A DNA stretch of 64,000 nt from Rathayibacter sp. VKM Ac-2804 (GCF_009866655.1 NZ_CP047420.1:2728001-2792000); one strand, 5' to 3'. Shown: positions 15,845-24,539, numbered from the stretch's first letter. Program-made: numbers and translations. The notes: generated from the sequence alone by a model not told the origin.

Positions 15845-16165
15845 TCAGGACTGCGCGCCGCGGGTGAGCAGATGCGCCCGCTCGGGGTGCTGGTCGAACC
15901 ACTGCCCGACGTACCAGCACATCGGCACGATGCTGCGGCCGCTCGACGCCTCGATGTCGTCGACGGCGAAGGCGACCAGCTCGCCGGCCAGCCCCTGGCC
16001 GCGGTGCGGCGGCGAGGTGAAGGAGCGCACGAGCGAGACGCTCTCGGCGTTCTCGTGGTAGTCGAGGACGCCGACGAGTGCGCCGTCCTGATGCAGTTCG
16101 TAGCGGGACGCGTGGTCCGCGCGGCGGAAGTCCTTGGCCATCTCCCCAGGGTAGGCCGCCTGCAC
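15845..16165 (-). CDS. GCN5-related N-acetyltransferase-like protein (YjdJ type)
   Basis: A small single-domain acyltransferase of 106 residues (98 from the internal ATG 16141). It belongs to the short GNAT group exemplified by E. coli YjdJ: RYELHQDGALVGVLDYHENA, then the acetyl-CoA loop SPPHRGQGLAGELVAFAVDD, and the motif VPMCWYVGQWFDQHPE. The substrate is unknown. The GTG at 16165 gives MQAAYPGE before MAKDFRRAD; the ATG at 16141 abuts GGGGAG too closely for a good ribosome site, so the choice is open. Convergent with nnrE and downstream of ychJ. Confidence 0.88.
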   Translation of the reverse strand: MQAAYPGEMAKDFRRADHASRYELHQDGALVGVLDYHENAESVSLVRSFTSPPHRGQGLAGELVAFAVDDIEASSGRSIVPMCWYVGQWFDQHPERAHLLTRGAQS

Positions 16166-16189
16166 GTCCGATGGTCGGACGGGTCAGGA

Positions 16190-16582
16190 TCAGTCGCCGA
16201 GGAGCTCGCCGTCGACGTAGTACCAGCGGCCGTCCTCGCGGAGGAAGCGGCTGCGCTCGTGCACGAGACCCGGCCCCTCGGAGGAGCGGTAGGAGGCGCG
16301 GAACTCGACGAGCCCCTCCGCATCCGCCTCGCCGCCGAAGGAGGTGTCGACGATCTGCAGGCGCCGCCAGCGGACGTCGTCGTCGAGGTCGACGCGCTTC
16401 GGCCGGGTGGAGGGGTGCCAGCTGGAGAGCAGGTAGCCGGCGCTGCCGAGCACGTTCGCGCTGTAGCGGCTGCGCATCAGGCGCTCCGCGGTCGGCGACG
16501 GCGTCTCGCCGAGATGGGCGGGGCGGCAGCAGTCGGCGTAGTGGCGGCGGCTTCCGCACGGGCAGGCGTCGGCGGGGTGCAT
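16190..16582 (-). CDS. YchJ-family SEC-C motif protein
   Basis: A 130-residue protein of the YchJ family. The N-terminal zinc-binding SEC-C motif is CPCGSRRHYADCCRPAHLG, and the remainder matches the family's NTF2-like domain: AERLMRSRYSANVLGSAGYLLSSWHP, VEFRASYRSSEGPGLVHERS, FLREDGRWYYVDG. The biochemical role of YchJ is unknown; SEC-C is a metal-binding module found in SecA and many unrelated proteins. ATG 16582 starts just before the SEC-C motif; an alternative start at 16615 adds MAGPEPCETVR. It lies 40 bp after the GH127 stop on the same strand and could be read through from that operon. Confidence 0.9.
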   Translation of the reverse strand: MHPADACPCGSRRHYADCCRPAHLGETPSPTAERLMRSRYSANVLGSAGYLLSSWHPSTRPKRVDLDDDVRWRRLQIVDTSFGGEADAEGLVEFRASYRSSEGPGLVHERSRFLREDGRWYYVDGELLGD

Positions 16583-16622
16583 CCGGACAGTCTCGCAGGG
16601 CTCGGGACCCGCCACTCGTCCG

Positions 16623-18914
16623 CTACTCCCCCGCTCCCGCCACCAGCGACACCGCGAGCAGATCGCCCGTCGGCCCGGCGCCGACGGCGTGCAGCGAGAA
16701 CTCGACCAGGCCGTCCTCGCCCGTGGACGGGGTGATCGCGTAGTCGGCCTCGATCTTCCCGTCGCGCGTGTGGACGGTGAGCGGCTCGCCCAGCGGGCGC
16801 CCGTCGATCCGGAGCTCGTGCTCGCCGCCGCCGTCGCGGAGCCGGACCCGGAGCACCGCGGCCCGCTGCTCCGGGTCGACGAGGGTGTAGCCGAACCAGC
16901 CGTCCGGGCCCTCGGCGCTGCGCCAGTGCCGGCCGTCAGCGCCGCCGGCCCGGCTGCGGTGCCCGACGAAGGCGTGGTCCGACTCGGGCTGCTGCTCGCC
17001 CGCGGTGACGGAGTCGATCACCGCGGCGGAGGCGTCGGCCTCGCGGTCGAGCGCGGCCAGCTCGACCCGGCGCGCGGCGGCGTCGGAGCCGGTCGGCCAG
17101 TAGAGCGTGTACCGGCTGTCGTGCAGTCCCGCGAACGGCTCGAGGCGCACCGGGCCGGCGTCGGTGGTCAGCTCGGCGGTCAGGGTCGCGCGGTCGAGGA
17201 GGGCGACGGCGCCGACTCCCCCGGTCACCACCGGGGTCGCGGCGAGGTCGCGGAGCGGGCCCGCGGCGACGTGCGCCATCCGCCGGCCGTCGGCGATCAG
17301 GCCGTCGAGGTCGGCGGCGTCGGTCCGTGCCGCGAGCACGACGGGGCCGTAGGAGAACGCGGACCAGGCGGAGCCGTCGGGCAGCGGCTCGGCGCGGAAC
17401 GCGAGCGAGAAGCCGACCCGGATCTCGTGCCGGCCGGGCGCCAGGACCGCGGTGCGGACGACGCCGTCGACGGCTGCGGTGTCCAGCGCGGCTCCGTCGA
17501 CCGTCACCGTCATCGACTCCGCCCAGGCCGGCCGGCGGAGGAGCACGGCGCCGGGGCGCTCCAGATGCACCGTGATCGTCGCGTCGTCCGCGTGCGGGAA
17601 CGCGGTGTCGATCCGCGCGCGCAGGCCGTGCTCCGGGGAGTCGAGGGTCGAGGGCAGGTAGAGGGCGATCAGCAGGTCGTCGCCGTCGTGCGCGTCGTCA
17701 CCGGCTCGGACATCGTCACCGACGAGGGCGTAGATCAGCTCGCCGTAGCGGGCGTGGTTCTCCAGTCCCGTGCCGACGCAGCACCACATGCCCTCGTGCG
17801 GCGCCGAGTAGATTCGGTAGTGCGCAGGCCGGAGCGGGGTGAAGTAGACGAAGCCGCCGTCCGGGTGCTGCGAGGAGAGCAGGTGGTTGTACTGCGCGCG
17901 CTCGACGTAGTCGAGATAGCGCTCGTCGCCGCTCGCCGCGAAGAGGACGCCGCTCAGCTCGATCATGTTGGCGGTGTTGCAGGTCTCGGGGCCCTCGCGG
18001 TCGAGGATCATCGGGGTGAAGTCGCTCGACCGGTGGAAGTGCTCGCGCACGCTGTTGCCGCCGATCGCGACCGTGCGCTCGCGGGTGACCTGCTCCCAGA
18101 AGAAGCGCGCGGCCGGCAGCAGCTCGCCGCCCAGGCGCGCGTAGCCGACGGCCTTGGGGATCTGGGTGTTCGCGTGCAGTCCGTCGAGCACGTCGCGGTG
18201 CTGGAGCAGCGGGTCGAGGAGCGCGCGGTGCGAGAAGCGCGCGGCCTCGGCGCGGTAGGCGGCGGCCCGCTCGGGGTCGGCGGCGGCCACCTGCTCCGCC
18301 AGATCGGCGAACGCCTCGTTCATCCCGCCGAACTCGGCGTGCAGCATCGCCTCGAACGCCTCGTCGTCGAGACCGGCGGACACGCCGAGCCACCAGTCGG
18401 CGAAGCGCACCGCCATCGCGAGCGCCCGCTCCGAGCCGCCGGAGGACGCGGCGTCGAGCAGTCCCGAGAGCGTCTTGTGCAGGTTGTAGAGCGGCACCCA
18501 GCGGCCGTTGAGGGTGAACAGGTCCGCGTCGACCTCGCCCCGCGCGAGCTCCTCCCCCAGCGCCCGCCCGCCGGGGACGCCGCCGAGGTAGCCGGTGCCG
18601 ACCGCGTCCTGGGCCCGCTCGAACCCGTCGAGGAGGGTCTCCATCCGCTCGCGCGCGGCCTGGTCGCCGGTCGCCGCGAGCATCAGCGCGCTGGCCGAGA
18701 GCGCGTGCCCGCCGACGTGCCCGTCGAGCCCGTCCGACTCCCAGTTGCCGTAGCCCTCCGCCGCGGGCAGACCGGCCTCGCGCAGGAACGGTGCGAGCAG
18801 GCGGTCGGGGTCGAGCGCGAGGAGGTAGCGCAGGCCCGTGGCCTGGGCGTCGGCGAAGGCGCTCGGCAGCAGACGGACGGAGCGCAGCGGGAAGCGGCGG
18901 ACGGTGCGGGGCAA
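16623..18914 (-). CDS. GH127 beta-L-arabinofuranosidase (DUF1680)
   Basis: A 763-residue cytosolic glycosidase (no signal peptide) of family GH127, which removes beta-L-arabinofuranose from plant glycoproteins and oligosaccharides. The zinc/cysteine catalytic set is complete: Glu310 and Cys312 in GPETCNTAN, and Cys378-Cys379 in HEGMWCCVGTG. An (alpha/alpha)6 barrel fills the first ~400 residues (YGNWESDGLDGHVGGH, FGGMNEAFADLAEQV), followed by beta domains. The start chosen is TTG 18914, 12 bases after the overlapping permease stop, with GAGAGGT as ribosome site; earlier codons read only through the permease. It is the last gene of a LacI-ABC operon that would import the substrate. Confidence 0.92.
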   Translation of the reverse strand: MPRTVRRFPLRSVRLLPSAFADAQATGLRYLLALDPDRLLAPFLREAGLPAAEGYGNWESDGLDGHVGGHALSASALMLAATGDQAARERMETLLDGFERAQDAVGTGYLGGVPGGRALGEELARGEVDADLFTLNGRWVPLYNLHKTLSGLLDAASSGGSERALAMAVRFADWWLGVSAGLDDEAFEAMLHAEFGGMNEAFADLAEQVAAADPERAAAYRAEAARFSHRALLDPLLQHRDVLDGLHANTQIPKAVGYARLGGELLPAARFFWEQVTRERTVAIGGNSVREHFHRSSDFTPMILDREGPETCNTANMIELSGVLFAASGDERYLDYVERAQYNHLLSSQHPDGGFVYFTPLRPAHYRIYSAPHEGMWCCVGTGLENHARYGELIYALVGDDVRAGDDAHDGDDLLIALYLPSTLDSPEHGLRARIDTAFPHADDATITVHLERPGAVLLRRPAWAESMTVTVDGAALDTAAVDGVVRTAVLAPGRHEIRVGFSLAFRAEPLPDGSAWSAFSYGPVVLAARTDAADLDGLIADGRRMAHVAAGPLRDLAATPVVTGGVGAVALLDRATLTAELTTDAGPVRLEPFAGLHDSRYTLYWPTGSDAAARRVELAALDREADASAAVIDSVTAGEQQPESDHAFVGHRSRAGGADGRHWRSAEGPDGWFGYTLVDPEQRAAVLRVRLRDGGGEHELRIDGRPLGEPLTVHTRDGKIEADYAITPSTGEDGLVEFSLHAVGAGPTGDLLAVSLVAGAGE

Positions 18915-18925
18915 CGGGAGACCTC

Positions 18926-19780
18926 TCAGCCCTTGACGGCGCCCGCGACGAGACCGCGGACGTAGTACTTCTGGATGGCGGCGTAGAGCAGCAGGCACGG
19001 GATCATCAGCAGCACCGCGCCGGCGATGACGTAGCCGAAGTCGGTCTGGCCGAAGGCGCCGGAGGAGATGTTCTGGATGGCGACCGGCAGCGTGAAGAGG
19101 TCCTGCCGGGTGAGGAAGGTCAGCGCGCCGAGGAAGTCGCTCCAGGCGCCGAGGAAGGCGAAGAGGAAGACCGTCGCGACGCCCGGGACGATCATCGGCC
19201 GCAGCACCGAGAGGAGGATGCGGAACGGGCCGGCCCCGTCGATCCGCGCGGCCTCGGTCACCTCGCGCGGGATCTGCGCGAAGGAGTTCCGCATCAGGAA
19301 GACCCCGAACGGCAGGTTGAAGGTGAGGTAGAAGAGGATGATGCCGAGGTGGGTGTCGGTGAGGCCGAGCGCGTTCATCTCGAGGAAGAGCGGGGTCAGC
19401 ACCGCCTGGAACGGCACCATCATCGTCAGCAGGATCAGCCCGAACGCGATGTTCGAGCCGCGGAACGGGAAGAGCACCAGCGCGTAGGCGGCGAAGGTGG
19501 TCACGACCACGCTGAGCACGGCGGTGCCGAGGGCGATGATCAGCGAGTTGACGACGTAGGTGCCCGCGCCGATCGAGCCGAGCAGGCCGGTGTAGTTGTC
19601 GAGGGTCAGGTTCGAGAAGGACTGCTCGGCGGCGGGCGCGACGATCTGCGCGCCGGGCTGGAACGAGCGCAGGATCGACCAGGCGACCGGCGCGACGAAC
19701 GCGATCGAGACCAGCGTGCCGAGCACGACGTAGAGCAGGGTGCGGAAGCGGGCGGCGGGAGTGCTGCGGCGGGTGGGCAT
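18926..19780 (-). CDS. carbohydrate ABC transporter permease (MalG type)
   Basis: Inner-membrane permease of 284 residues with six predicted helices, CUT1 family. The EAA loop that contacts the ATPase is EAARIDGAGPFRILLSVLRP. The N-terminus is TRRSTPAARFRTLLYVVLG, with a first helix at about residues 14-34, a large extracellular loop (GAQIVAPAAEQSFSNLTLDN), and a C-terminal QKYYVRGLVAGAVKG typical of MalG homologues. It overlaps the upstream permease by 1 bp (TGATG). No ATPase gene is present in this operon, so a shared MsiK-type ATPase elsewhere must energise it, as is usual for CUT1 systems in actinobacteria. Confidence 0.95.
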   Translation of the reverse strand: MPTRRSTPAARFRTLLYVVLGTLVSIAFVAPVAWSILRSFQPGAQIVAPAAEQSFSNLTLDNYTGLLGSIGAGTYVVNSLIIALGTAVLSVVVTTFAAYALVLFPFRGSNIAFGLILLTMMVPFQAVLTPLFLEMNALGLTDTHLGIILFYLTFNLPFGVFLMRNSFAQIPREVTEAARIDGAGPFRILLSVLRPMIVPGVATVFLFAFLGAWSDFLGALTFLTRQDLFTLPVAIQNISSGAFGQTDFGYVIAGAVLLMIPCLLLYAAIQKYYVRGLVAGAVKG

Positions 19781-20655
19781 CAGTCGTCCTTCATCACTCG
19801 GAACTGGAGCAGCGTCAGCGCGGCCGCGATGACGACCACCACGAACGACAGCGCAGTGGCGTAGCCGACCTGCAGATCGCCGAAGGCCTTGTTGTAGACG
19901 TAGAGCATCACGGTGAGGGTGCCGGTGCCCGGCCCGCCGCCCGTGATCACGTAGAACTGGGTGAAGGCGAGGATCGCGCCGACGAAGCCGAGCACGCTGA
20001 GCAGGCCGAGGTAGCGCTTCACCAGCGGGACCGTCACCAGGAACTCCTGCTTCCAGCGGCCGGCGCCGTCGATCGCCGCGGACTCGTAGAGCGCGTCGTC
20101 GATGCCCTGCATGCCCGACATCAGGACGATCATGGTGAAGCCGGAGCCGACGTAGGCGCCGAGGAGGACGATGAGGGTGGTCGCGCTCGTCGCGTCGAGC
20201 AGCCAGGCGGTGGGCGCGTCGGTGAGGCCGACGGCCATCAGCACCTGGTCGAGCGCGCCGCTGTCGGGGCGGAACTCGAGCAGGGCGACGAAGCTCAGCG
20301 AGGTGAGGCCGATCACGTACGGCACGAAGACGGCGGTGCGGATGATCCCCGCCCCGCGCCGGTTGGAGCGGACCAGCACGGCGAGCAGGTAGCCGATGAC
20401 GATGCCCAGCAGCGTCGAGACGACGGCGAACCCGAGCGTGTAGAGCACGGAGGCCCAGAACGTGGTGTCCGAGAAGGCGGTCGCGTAGTTGTCGAACCCG
20501 ACGAAGCCGACGGTGCCGACCAGGGGCCAGTCCGTCACCGAGATCACCACGGCGAAGAGCAGCGGCACGACCACGAACACGACGACGAGGACGAGGGCGG
20601 GCAGGATCATCAGGAGCCCGGTGCGGGCGTCCTTCTTCCCGAGGGCGACGCTCAT
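19780..20655 (-). CDS. carbohydrate ABC transporter permease (MalF type)
   Basis: Membrane permease of 291 residues, partner of the MalG-type protein downstream. It has six helices, starting LLMILPALVLVVVFVVVPL, and the EAA motif ESAAIDGAGRWKQEFLVTVP. The family segments FVPYVIGLTSLSF and VITGGGPGTGTLTVMLYVY are present. ATG 20655 overlaps the stop of the binding-protein gene (ATGA, 20652-20655), and its own stop overlaps the next start. The frame is open for another 700 codons upstream, but that is antisense/out-of-frame shadow of the binding protein and regulator. Confidence 0.95.
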   Translation of the reverse strand: MSVALGKKDARTGLLMILPALVLVVVFVVVPLLFAVVISVTDWPLVGTVGFVGFDNYATAFSDTTFWASVLYTLGFAVVSTLLGIVIGYLLAVLVRSNRRGAGIIRTAVFVPYVIGLTSLSFVALLEFRPDSGALDQVLMAVGLTDAPTAWLLDATSATTLIVLLGAYVGSGFTMIVLMSGMQGIDDALYESAAIDGAGRWKQEFLVTVPLVKRYLGLLSVLGFVGAILAFTQFYVITGGGPGTGTLTVMLYVYNKAFGDLQVGYATALSFVVVVIAAALTLLQFRVMKDD

Positions 20656-22004
20656 GCCTGGTTCACCTCCAGGACGCGGGCCGTCTCCTCCTGGCCGCGA
20701 TCGAGGACCGCGTCGAGGTCCTCGTCGCCGAAGACCGCGCCGCGGAACATCGCGAGCCACGGGGACTGCACGGTGTTGGTGAGCTGGGTGTACAGGGTGG
20801 TCGGGGCGGCGAAGCCCTCGTTCATCCGCTCCATCCCGGGGACCATCAGCGGGAACTCGGCGGCGAAGCCGGTCTCGAGCACGTCGTCGCGCACCGGGTA
20901 CCAGCCGAGCGCGGCGAGCCCGGACTGCTGCTCGAGTTCGGTGACGAAGCGCATGAAGTCCCAGGCCGCCTCGGGGTTCCGGGCGCCGCGCGGGATGGAG
21001 AGCACCGCGCCGCCGGAGAACTGCGAGACGCCGCCGTCGGGGCCGGGGAACGCGCTGACGCCGAGGTCGCCGAGGAACTCGGGGGTCGCTCCGCCGACGA
21101 TCAGGTCGTAGGAGCCGGGGAAGAGGCCGACGGTGCCGTCGAGGAAGTCCTTGCCCCAGGCCGTGCCGCTGTCGGCGGAGGCGCCCGGCTGGGCGAGGCC
21201 CTCCTGCTCGAAGGTCCGGTACAGCTCGAGGGTGCGCCGCAGCGGCTCGTTGCCCGCGACGGTCGCGCGCTGGCGGCCGACGACGCCGTCGTAGAACGGA
21301 CTCTCGTCGGCCCAGAAGTGCGGCTGGATCACGTAGCCGAGGATGCCGGCGGAGTTGCCGGTGAAGGTCACCCCGGAGACGCCGTCGAGCCGCTGGAGCG
21401 CGCGGGCGTGGGTGAGGTACTCGTCGAAGTCGGTCGGGCCCTGCTCCGGGTCGAGGCCGGCCTCCTCGTAGAGGCGCTTGTTCCAGAAGAGCTGCGAGAC
21501 GTTGGAGAGGGCGGGCAGGCCGTAGACCCTGCCGTCGTAGGAGGCGACGTCGAGCAGCGGCCGGTTCAGCCGGTCGGCGTAGGGCAGCGCCTCGATCAGC
21601 GGGGTGAGGTCGGTCAGCGCCTCGTGGGAGCTGAAGACCGGCGTGGTGACCGAGTCGGGAGCGACGACGTCGGGCACCGCGTTCGCGCGGATGGCCGTCG
21701 CGAGCTTGGTGACCATCTGCCCCTCGGGGAGCACGGTCAGCTCGACCCGGACCGCGCTCTGCGCCGCGTGGTACTTCTCGACGATCGCCTGGGCCGGCGT
21801 GAAGGCGACGCTGCGGCACCAGAAGCGGATCGTGCCGCTCGGGGCGGCGGCGAACGAGGGCGCCGAGACGTCGGCCTCGGGCAGCACGGCGGAGCAGCCG
21901 GTCAGGCCGAGCGCGGCCGCGAGGCCGGCGCCGCCGAGGGCGAGCGCGCGCCGGCGGGTCAGGTCGGGCAGGTGCGGGTCGAGCAGGCGGAGAGGAGAGT
22001 GCAT
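20652..22004 (-). CDS. sugar ABC transporter substrate-binding lipoprotein
   Basis: Extracellular solute-binding protein (family 1) of 450 residues. The signal is Tat-like: a DLTRRRALALGG twin-arginine stretch before the hydrophobic core, ending in lipobox LGLTGC (Cys37), so it is exported and lipid-anchored. The mature part shows SGTIRFWCRSVAFTPAQA, WNKRLYEEAGLDP, GTVGLFPGSYDL and RNPEAAWDFMRFVTELEQQ, normal for oligosaccharide binders. It sits between the LacI regulator and two permeases, with an arabinofuranosidase at the operon's end, so an arabinose-containing oligosaccharide is the expected ligand (inference). Confidence 0.94.
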   Translation of the reverse strand: MHSPLRLLDPHLPDLTRRRALALGGAGLAAALGLTGCSAVLPEADVSAPSFAAAPSGTIRFWCRSVAFTPAQAIVEKYHAAQSAVRVELTVLPEGQMVTKLATAIRANAVPDVVAPDSVTTPVFSSHEALTDLTPLIEALPYADRLNRPLLDVASYDGRVYGLPALSNVSQLFWNKRLYEEAGLDPEQGPTDFDEYLTHARALQRLDGVSGVTFTGNSAGILGYVIQPHFWADESPFYDGVVGRQRATVAGNEPLRRTLELYRTFEQEGLAQPGASADSGTAWGKDFLDGTVGLFPGSYDLIVGGATPEFLGDLGVSAFPGPDGGVSQFSGGAVLSIPRGARNPEAAWDFMRFVTELEQQSGLAALGWYPVRDDVLETGFAAEFPLMVPGMERMNEGFAAPTTLYTQLTNTVQSPWLAMFRGAVFGDEDLDAVLDRGQEETARVLEVNQA

Positions 22005-22067
22005 CGTCGGTCCCTCGTCGGTGGTCGGGTGCGTGCGGGCGGGTGCGGGCGGCGGGCGGGCGCCGGG

Positions 22068-23072
22068 TCAGGTGGAGTCGCGGACGATCAGCTGGCAGGG
22101 GTGCGCCTCGATCCCGGCGCGGGGGCGGCCGTCGATGGCCTCCAGCGCGCGGGCGCCGGCCGCCCGGCCGAGCTCCTCGAGATTCATGTCGACGGTGGTG
22201 AGGGCGGGGCGGGAGTTCATCGCCGCAGCGGCCCAGTTGTCGAAGCCGACGATCGCGACGTCGTGCGGGACGCTCACCCCGGCCTCGCGCAGGCCGTCGG
22301 CGACGCCGCGGGCGATCTCGTCGCTCCCGCAGAGCACCGCGTCGACAGGCTCGACCCGCTGGCGCAGCATCTGCGCGGCCTGGCGTCCCCAGGTCTCGGT
22401 CCAGTTGCCGTAGAGCGAGCGGTCGCCGACCAGGCGCAGGCCGAAGGAGGGCGCGTGCTCCTGGACCGCCTCGGCGCGGATCCGGGCGGAGTAGTCGAGC
22501 CGGGGGCCGGCGACGTAGGCGATGTCGCGGCGGCCGAGCGCGGCGACGTGCTCGAGCGCGAGCAGGACGCCCTGGGTCTGGTCGACGACGACCGACATGT
22601 CGGCCGGATCGTCGGAGGAGCCCATCACGTAGACGATCGGCACGCTGGTCGCCGGCAGGGCCGGGCGCGGACCGGTGAGGTTGGTCATCACCACGATCGC
22701 GTCGACGCCGCGGGCGGCGAGGATCTCCACGCAGTGCCGCTCCCGCACCCGGTCGCCGCGGGAGTTGCTCAGCAGCACCGACGCCTGCTCGGCGGGGAAG
22801 GCGTCCTCGAGTCCCCACATCACCGGGATGCTGAAGCGGCCGATGTCGTCGGAGGTGACCAGGCCGATGGTGAGCACCCGCTGCTGGGGCGCCGGCCCGC
22901 TCGCGGCGGCCGGCAGCGCGAAGCCGAGCTCGGCCGCGGCGGCGAGGATCCGGCCGCGGGTGTCACCGCTGAGCTGGCCGCGGTTGTTCAGCGCCTTCGA
23001 GACGGTGCCGACGGAGACGCCGGTCGCCGCGGCGACGTCGCTGAGGGTGACGCGGCGGGCGGGGAAGCTCAT
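22068..23072 (-). CDS. LacI family transcriptional regulator
   Basis: A 334-residue repressor. The HTH is VTLSDVAAATGVSVGTVSKALNN with hinge-helix region GDTRGRILAAAAELGF; the periplasmic-binding-protein-like effector domain follows (LTIGLVTSDDIGRFSIPVMW, DAVLCGSDEIARGVADGL, DVAIVGFDNW). It is the first gene of the transporter-GH127 operon, all on the minus strand with 63 bp to the next start, so it should regulate itself and the operon together. ATG 23072 is preceded by AGAGGA. A good LacI-type dyad lies 58 bp upstream (23130-23166). Confidence 0.93.
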   Translation of the reverse strand: MSFPARRVTLSDVAAATGVSVGTVSKALNNRGQLSGDTRGRILAAAAELGFALPAAASGPAPQQRVLTIGLVTSDDIGRFSIPVMWGLEDAFPAEQASVLLSNSRGDRVRERHCVEILAARGVDAIVVMTNLTGPRPALPATSVPIVYVMGSSDDPADMSVVVDQTQGVLLALEHVAALGRRDIAYVAGPRLDYSARIRAEAVQEHAPSFGLRLVGDRSLYGNWTETWGRQAAQMLRQRVEPVDAVLCGSDEIARGVADGLREAGVSVPHDVAIVGFDNWAAAAMNSRPALTTVDMNLEELGRAAGARALEAIDGRPRAGIEAHPCQLIVRDST

Positions 23073-23129
23073 CGTGGTCGTCCTCTTCTCGTCGTCGAGA
23101 GCGCGGGATGCGGTGACGGCCACCGTAGC

Positions 23130-23166
23130 TTGCGGCAACTTTCCGCGTCAAGGCAAAGGTTGCCGC
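23130..23166. promoter_or_regulatory. LacI-family operator pair upstream of the arabinofuranoside operon
   Basis: TTGCGGCAA at 23130-23138 is a perfect 9-bp palindrome, and an 8-bp inverted repeat GCGGCAAC (23132-23139) / GTTGCCGC (23159-23166) surrounds a 19-bp spacer. LacI proteins bind CG-centred palindromes of this type. It lies just upstream of the regulator's own start and so in the operon promoter. The symmetry is directly visible; binding is inference. Confidence 0.6.
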
Positions 23167-23287
23167 TCCGTGCGGCGGCGTGCGCGGAGGTGTGCATCCC
23201 CTCCATGTCCGCGGCGCCGGGTTGAGCCGGGGCCGCGATCTCGGCATCGTGGCTCCCTCATCGATCACGGACGGAAGGAACGACCCG

Positions 23288-23572
23288 ATGCTCACGCTCA
23301 CCGACAACGCCAGCACCGTCGTCAAGACCATCACCGGTCAGACCGAGACCCCCGTCGAGGGCGGACTCCGCATCAGCGGCGACGACCTCGACGCCCGCAA
23401 CTTCGCCGTCGCCGTCGCGCCGGCCCCGGAGACCACCGATGCGGTCGTGGAGCAGGACGGGGCGCGGGTCTTCCTCGACGTCGCCGCCTCCGTGGCCCTC
23501 GGCGACAAGGTGCTCGACGCGCAGGTGGACGAGGGCGGCTCCGTCACCTTCGGCATCACGCCGCAGGGCTGA
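23288..23572 (+). CDS. HesB/IscA-like fold protein lacking cysteines
   Basis: A 94-residue protein resembling the Fe-S assembly scaffold/carrier HesB/IscA family of actinobacteria: MLTLTDNASTVVKTITGQTE, GLRISGDDLDARNFAVAVAP, ARVFLDVAASVALGDKVLDA, GSVTFGI. The three conserved cysteines of true A-type carriers are all absent; in fact there is no cysteine at all, so it cannot bind a cluster in the standard way. Database entries often name such proteins Fe-S cluster assembly; I consider the fold likely and the function unknown. ATG 23288 follows GGAAGGAACG. A strong terminator follows the stop. Confidence 0.75.
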   Translation: MLTLTDNASTVVKTITGQTETPVEGGLRISGDDLDARNFAVAVAPAPETTDAVVEQDGARVFLDVAASVALGDKVLDAQVDEGGSVTFGITPQG

Positions 23573-23586
23573 CGCTCCACCGCTCG

Positions 23587-23637
23587 AACGACGGAGGCCG
23601 CCCTCCCGCTGCTGCGGGGAGGGCGGCCTCCGTCGTT
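23587..23637. terminator. strong bidirectional terminator
   Basis: A perfect 21-bp stem (23587-23607 with 23617-23637; core GGAGGCCGCCCTCCC) with a 9-nt loop lies between the HesB-like gene and the end of the convergent six-gene envelope operon. It resembles the ppc/trx terminator in flanking sequence (CGCTCGAACGACGGA). Confidence 0.9.
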
Positions 23638-23669
23638 CCGGCGGCCCAGGACAGGTCGTTCCGGGCGGC

Positions 23670-24539
23670 TCAGGACAGGACGTCGCGGGTGGTGAAGCGC
23701 GCGATCGCCAGCGAGCCGAAGACGACGACGTAGGCGAGCTGCAGCAGCGCGTTCTCGCCGAACGAGCTCCAGGCGATCGGGTCGCGCAGCAGGTCGGCGA
23801 AGTCGAACCAGCGGTCGGTGAAGAGGAACGGGTGCAGGGCGTCGAGCTGCGAGAGCGAGCCGACGATCTGCGCCGCGATCGACACGACCACCGTCGCGGC
23901 CATCGCGCCGACCGGGACGTCGGTGAGCGTCGAGATGAACAGGCCGATCGCCGCCAGCCCGATCAGCGACAGCGCCGCGTACACGGCGATGGCGAGTGCG
24001 CGCCCGATCGCGTCGGCCAGCGGGACGGTGCTGCCGGAGAGCAGGGTGACCGGACCGGCCGGGAAGAGCGCCAGGCCGATCAGGATGCCGACGACCATCA
24101 CGGTCAGCGCCGCGGCGAGGCAGAACGCGATCGCGGCGGCGAACTTGACCACGAGCAGCCGGATCCGGCCGACCGGGCTGACCAGCAGATAGCGCAGGGT
24201 GCCGAGCGACGCCTCCCCCGCGATCGCGTCCCCCGCGACGACGCCGACGGTCAGCGGCAGGAAGAGCGGGACGGCGACCGTGATCGCCGCGAAGCCGGTG
24301 AACAGGCCGTTGCCGGCGATCGCGCCGACGAAGGAGGGGCCGCCGCCGTCGCCGCCGGACAGCCGCACGGCGACCGCCAGCAGGATCGGGATGGCCGCGA
24401 GGGCCGCCAGCAGCGCCCACGTGCGCCGGCGGCGGAAGAGCAGGGCCAGCTCGGAGGCGAGCAGCGAGCCGATCCCGAGGCGGCGCGCCGGGCGGGCGGG
24501 GGCGGCGGGGGTGGCGGCGGTGCTCTCAGCGCTCGACAT
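23670..24539 (-). CDS. ABC-2 type transporter permease
   Basis: A 289-residue integral membrane protein with about six helices, matching ABC-2 exporters: cytoplasmic N-terminus with ASELALLFRRRRTWALLAAL, then the long extracellular loop GGDGGGPSFVGAIAGNG, and AGDAIAGEASLGTLRYLLVSP (the conserved EYENGTLR-like coupling helix). Its gene overlaps the ATPase gene by 14 bp and is the last of the envelope operon, directly before the terminator. Substrate is unknown. The pairing with a LolA/DUF2092-like protein suggests an envelope component or lipoprotein-related substrate, but that is inference. Confidence 0.9.
   Translation of the reverse strand: MSSAESTAATPAAPARPARRLGIGSLLASELALLFRRRRTWALLAALAAIPILLAVAVRLSGGDGGGPSFVGAIAGNGLFTGFAAITVAVPLFLPLTVGVVAGDAIAGEASLGTLRYLLVSPVGRIRLLVVKFAAAIAFCLAAALTVMVVGILIGLALFPAGPVTLLSGSTVPLADAIGRALAIAVYAALSLIGLAAIGLFISTLTDVPVGAMAATVVVSIAAQIVGSLSQLDALHPFLFTDRWFDFADLLRDPIAWSSFGENALLQLAYVVVFGSLAIARFTTRDVLS

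Noticed and set aside
16689..18965. 758-codon plus-strand frame opposite the GH127 gene
   Set aside because: Shadow of the real gene on the other strand; composition typical of antisense GC-rich frames.
19780..22818. Upstream extension of the MalF-type permease to over 1000 residues
   Set aside because: The extra 700 residues are Arg/Pro-rich out-of-frame reading of the binding-protein and LacI genes; the true start is the ATGA overlap at 20655.
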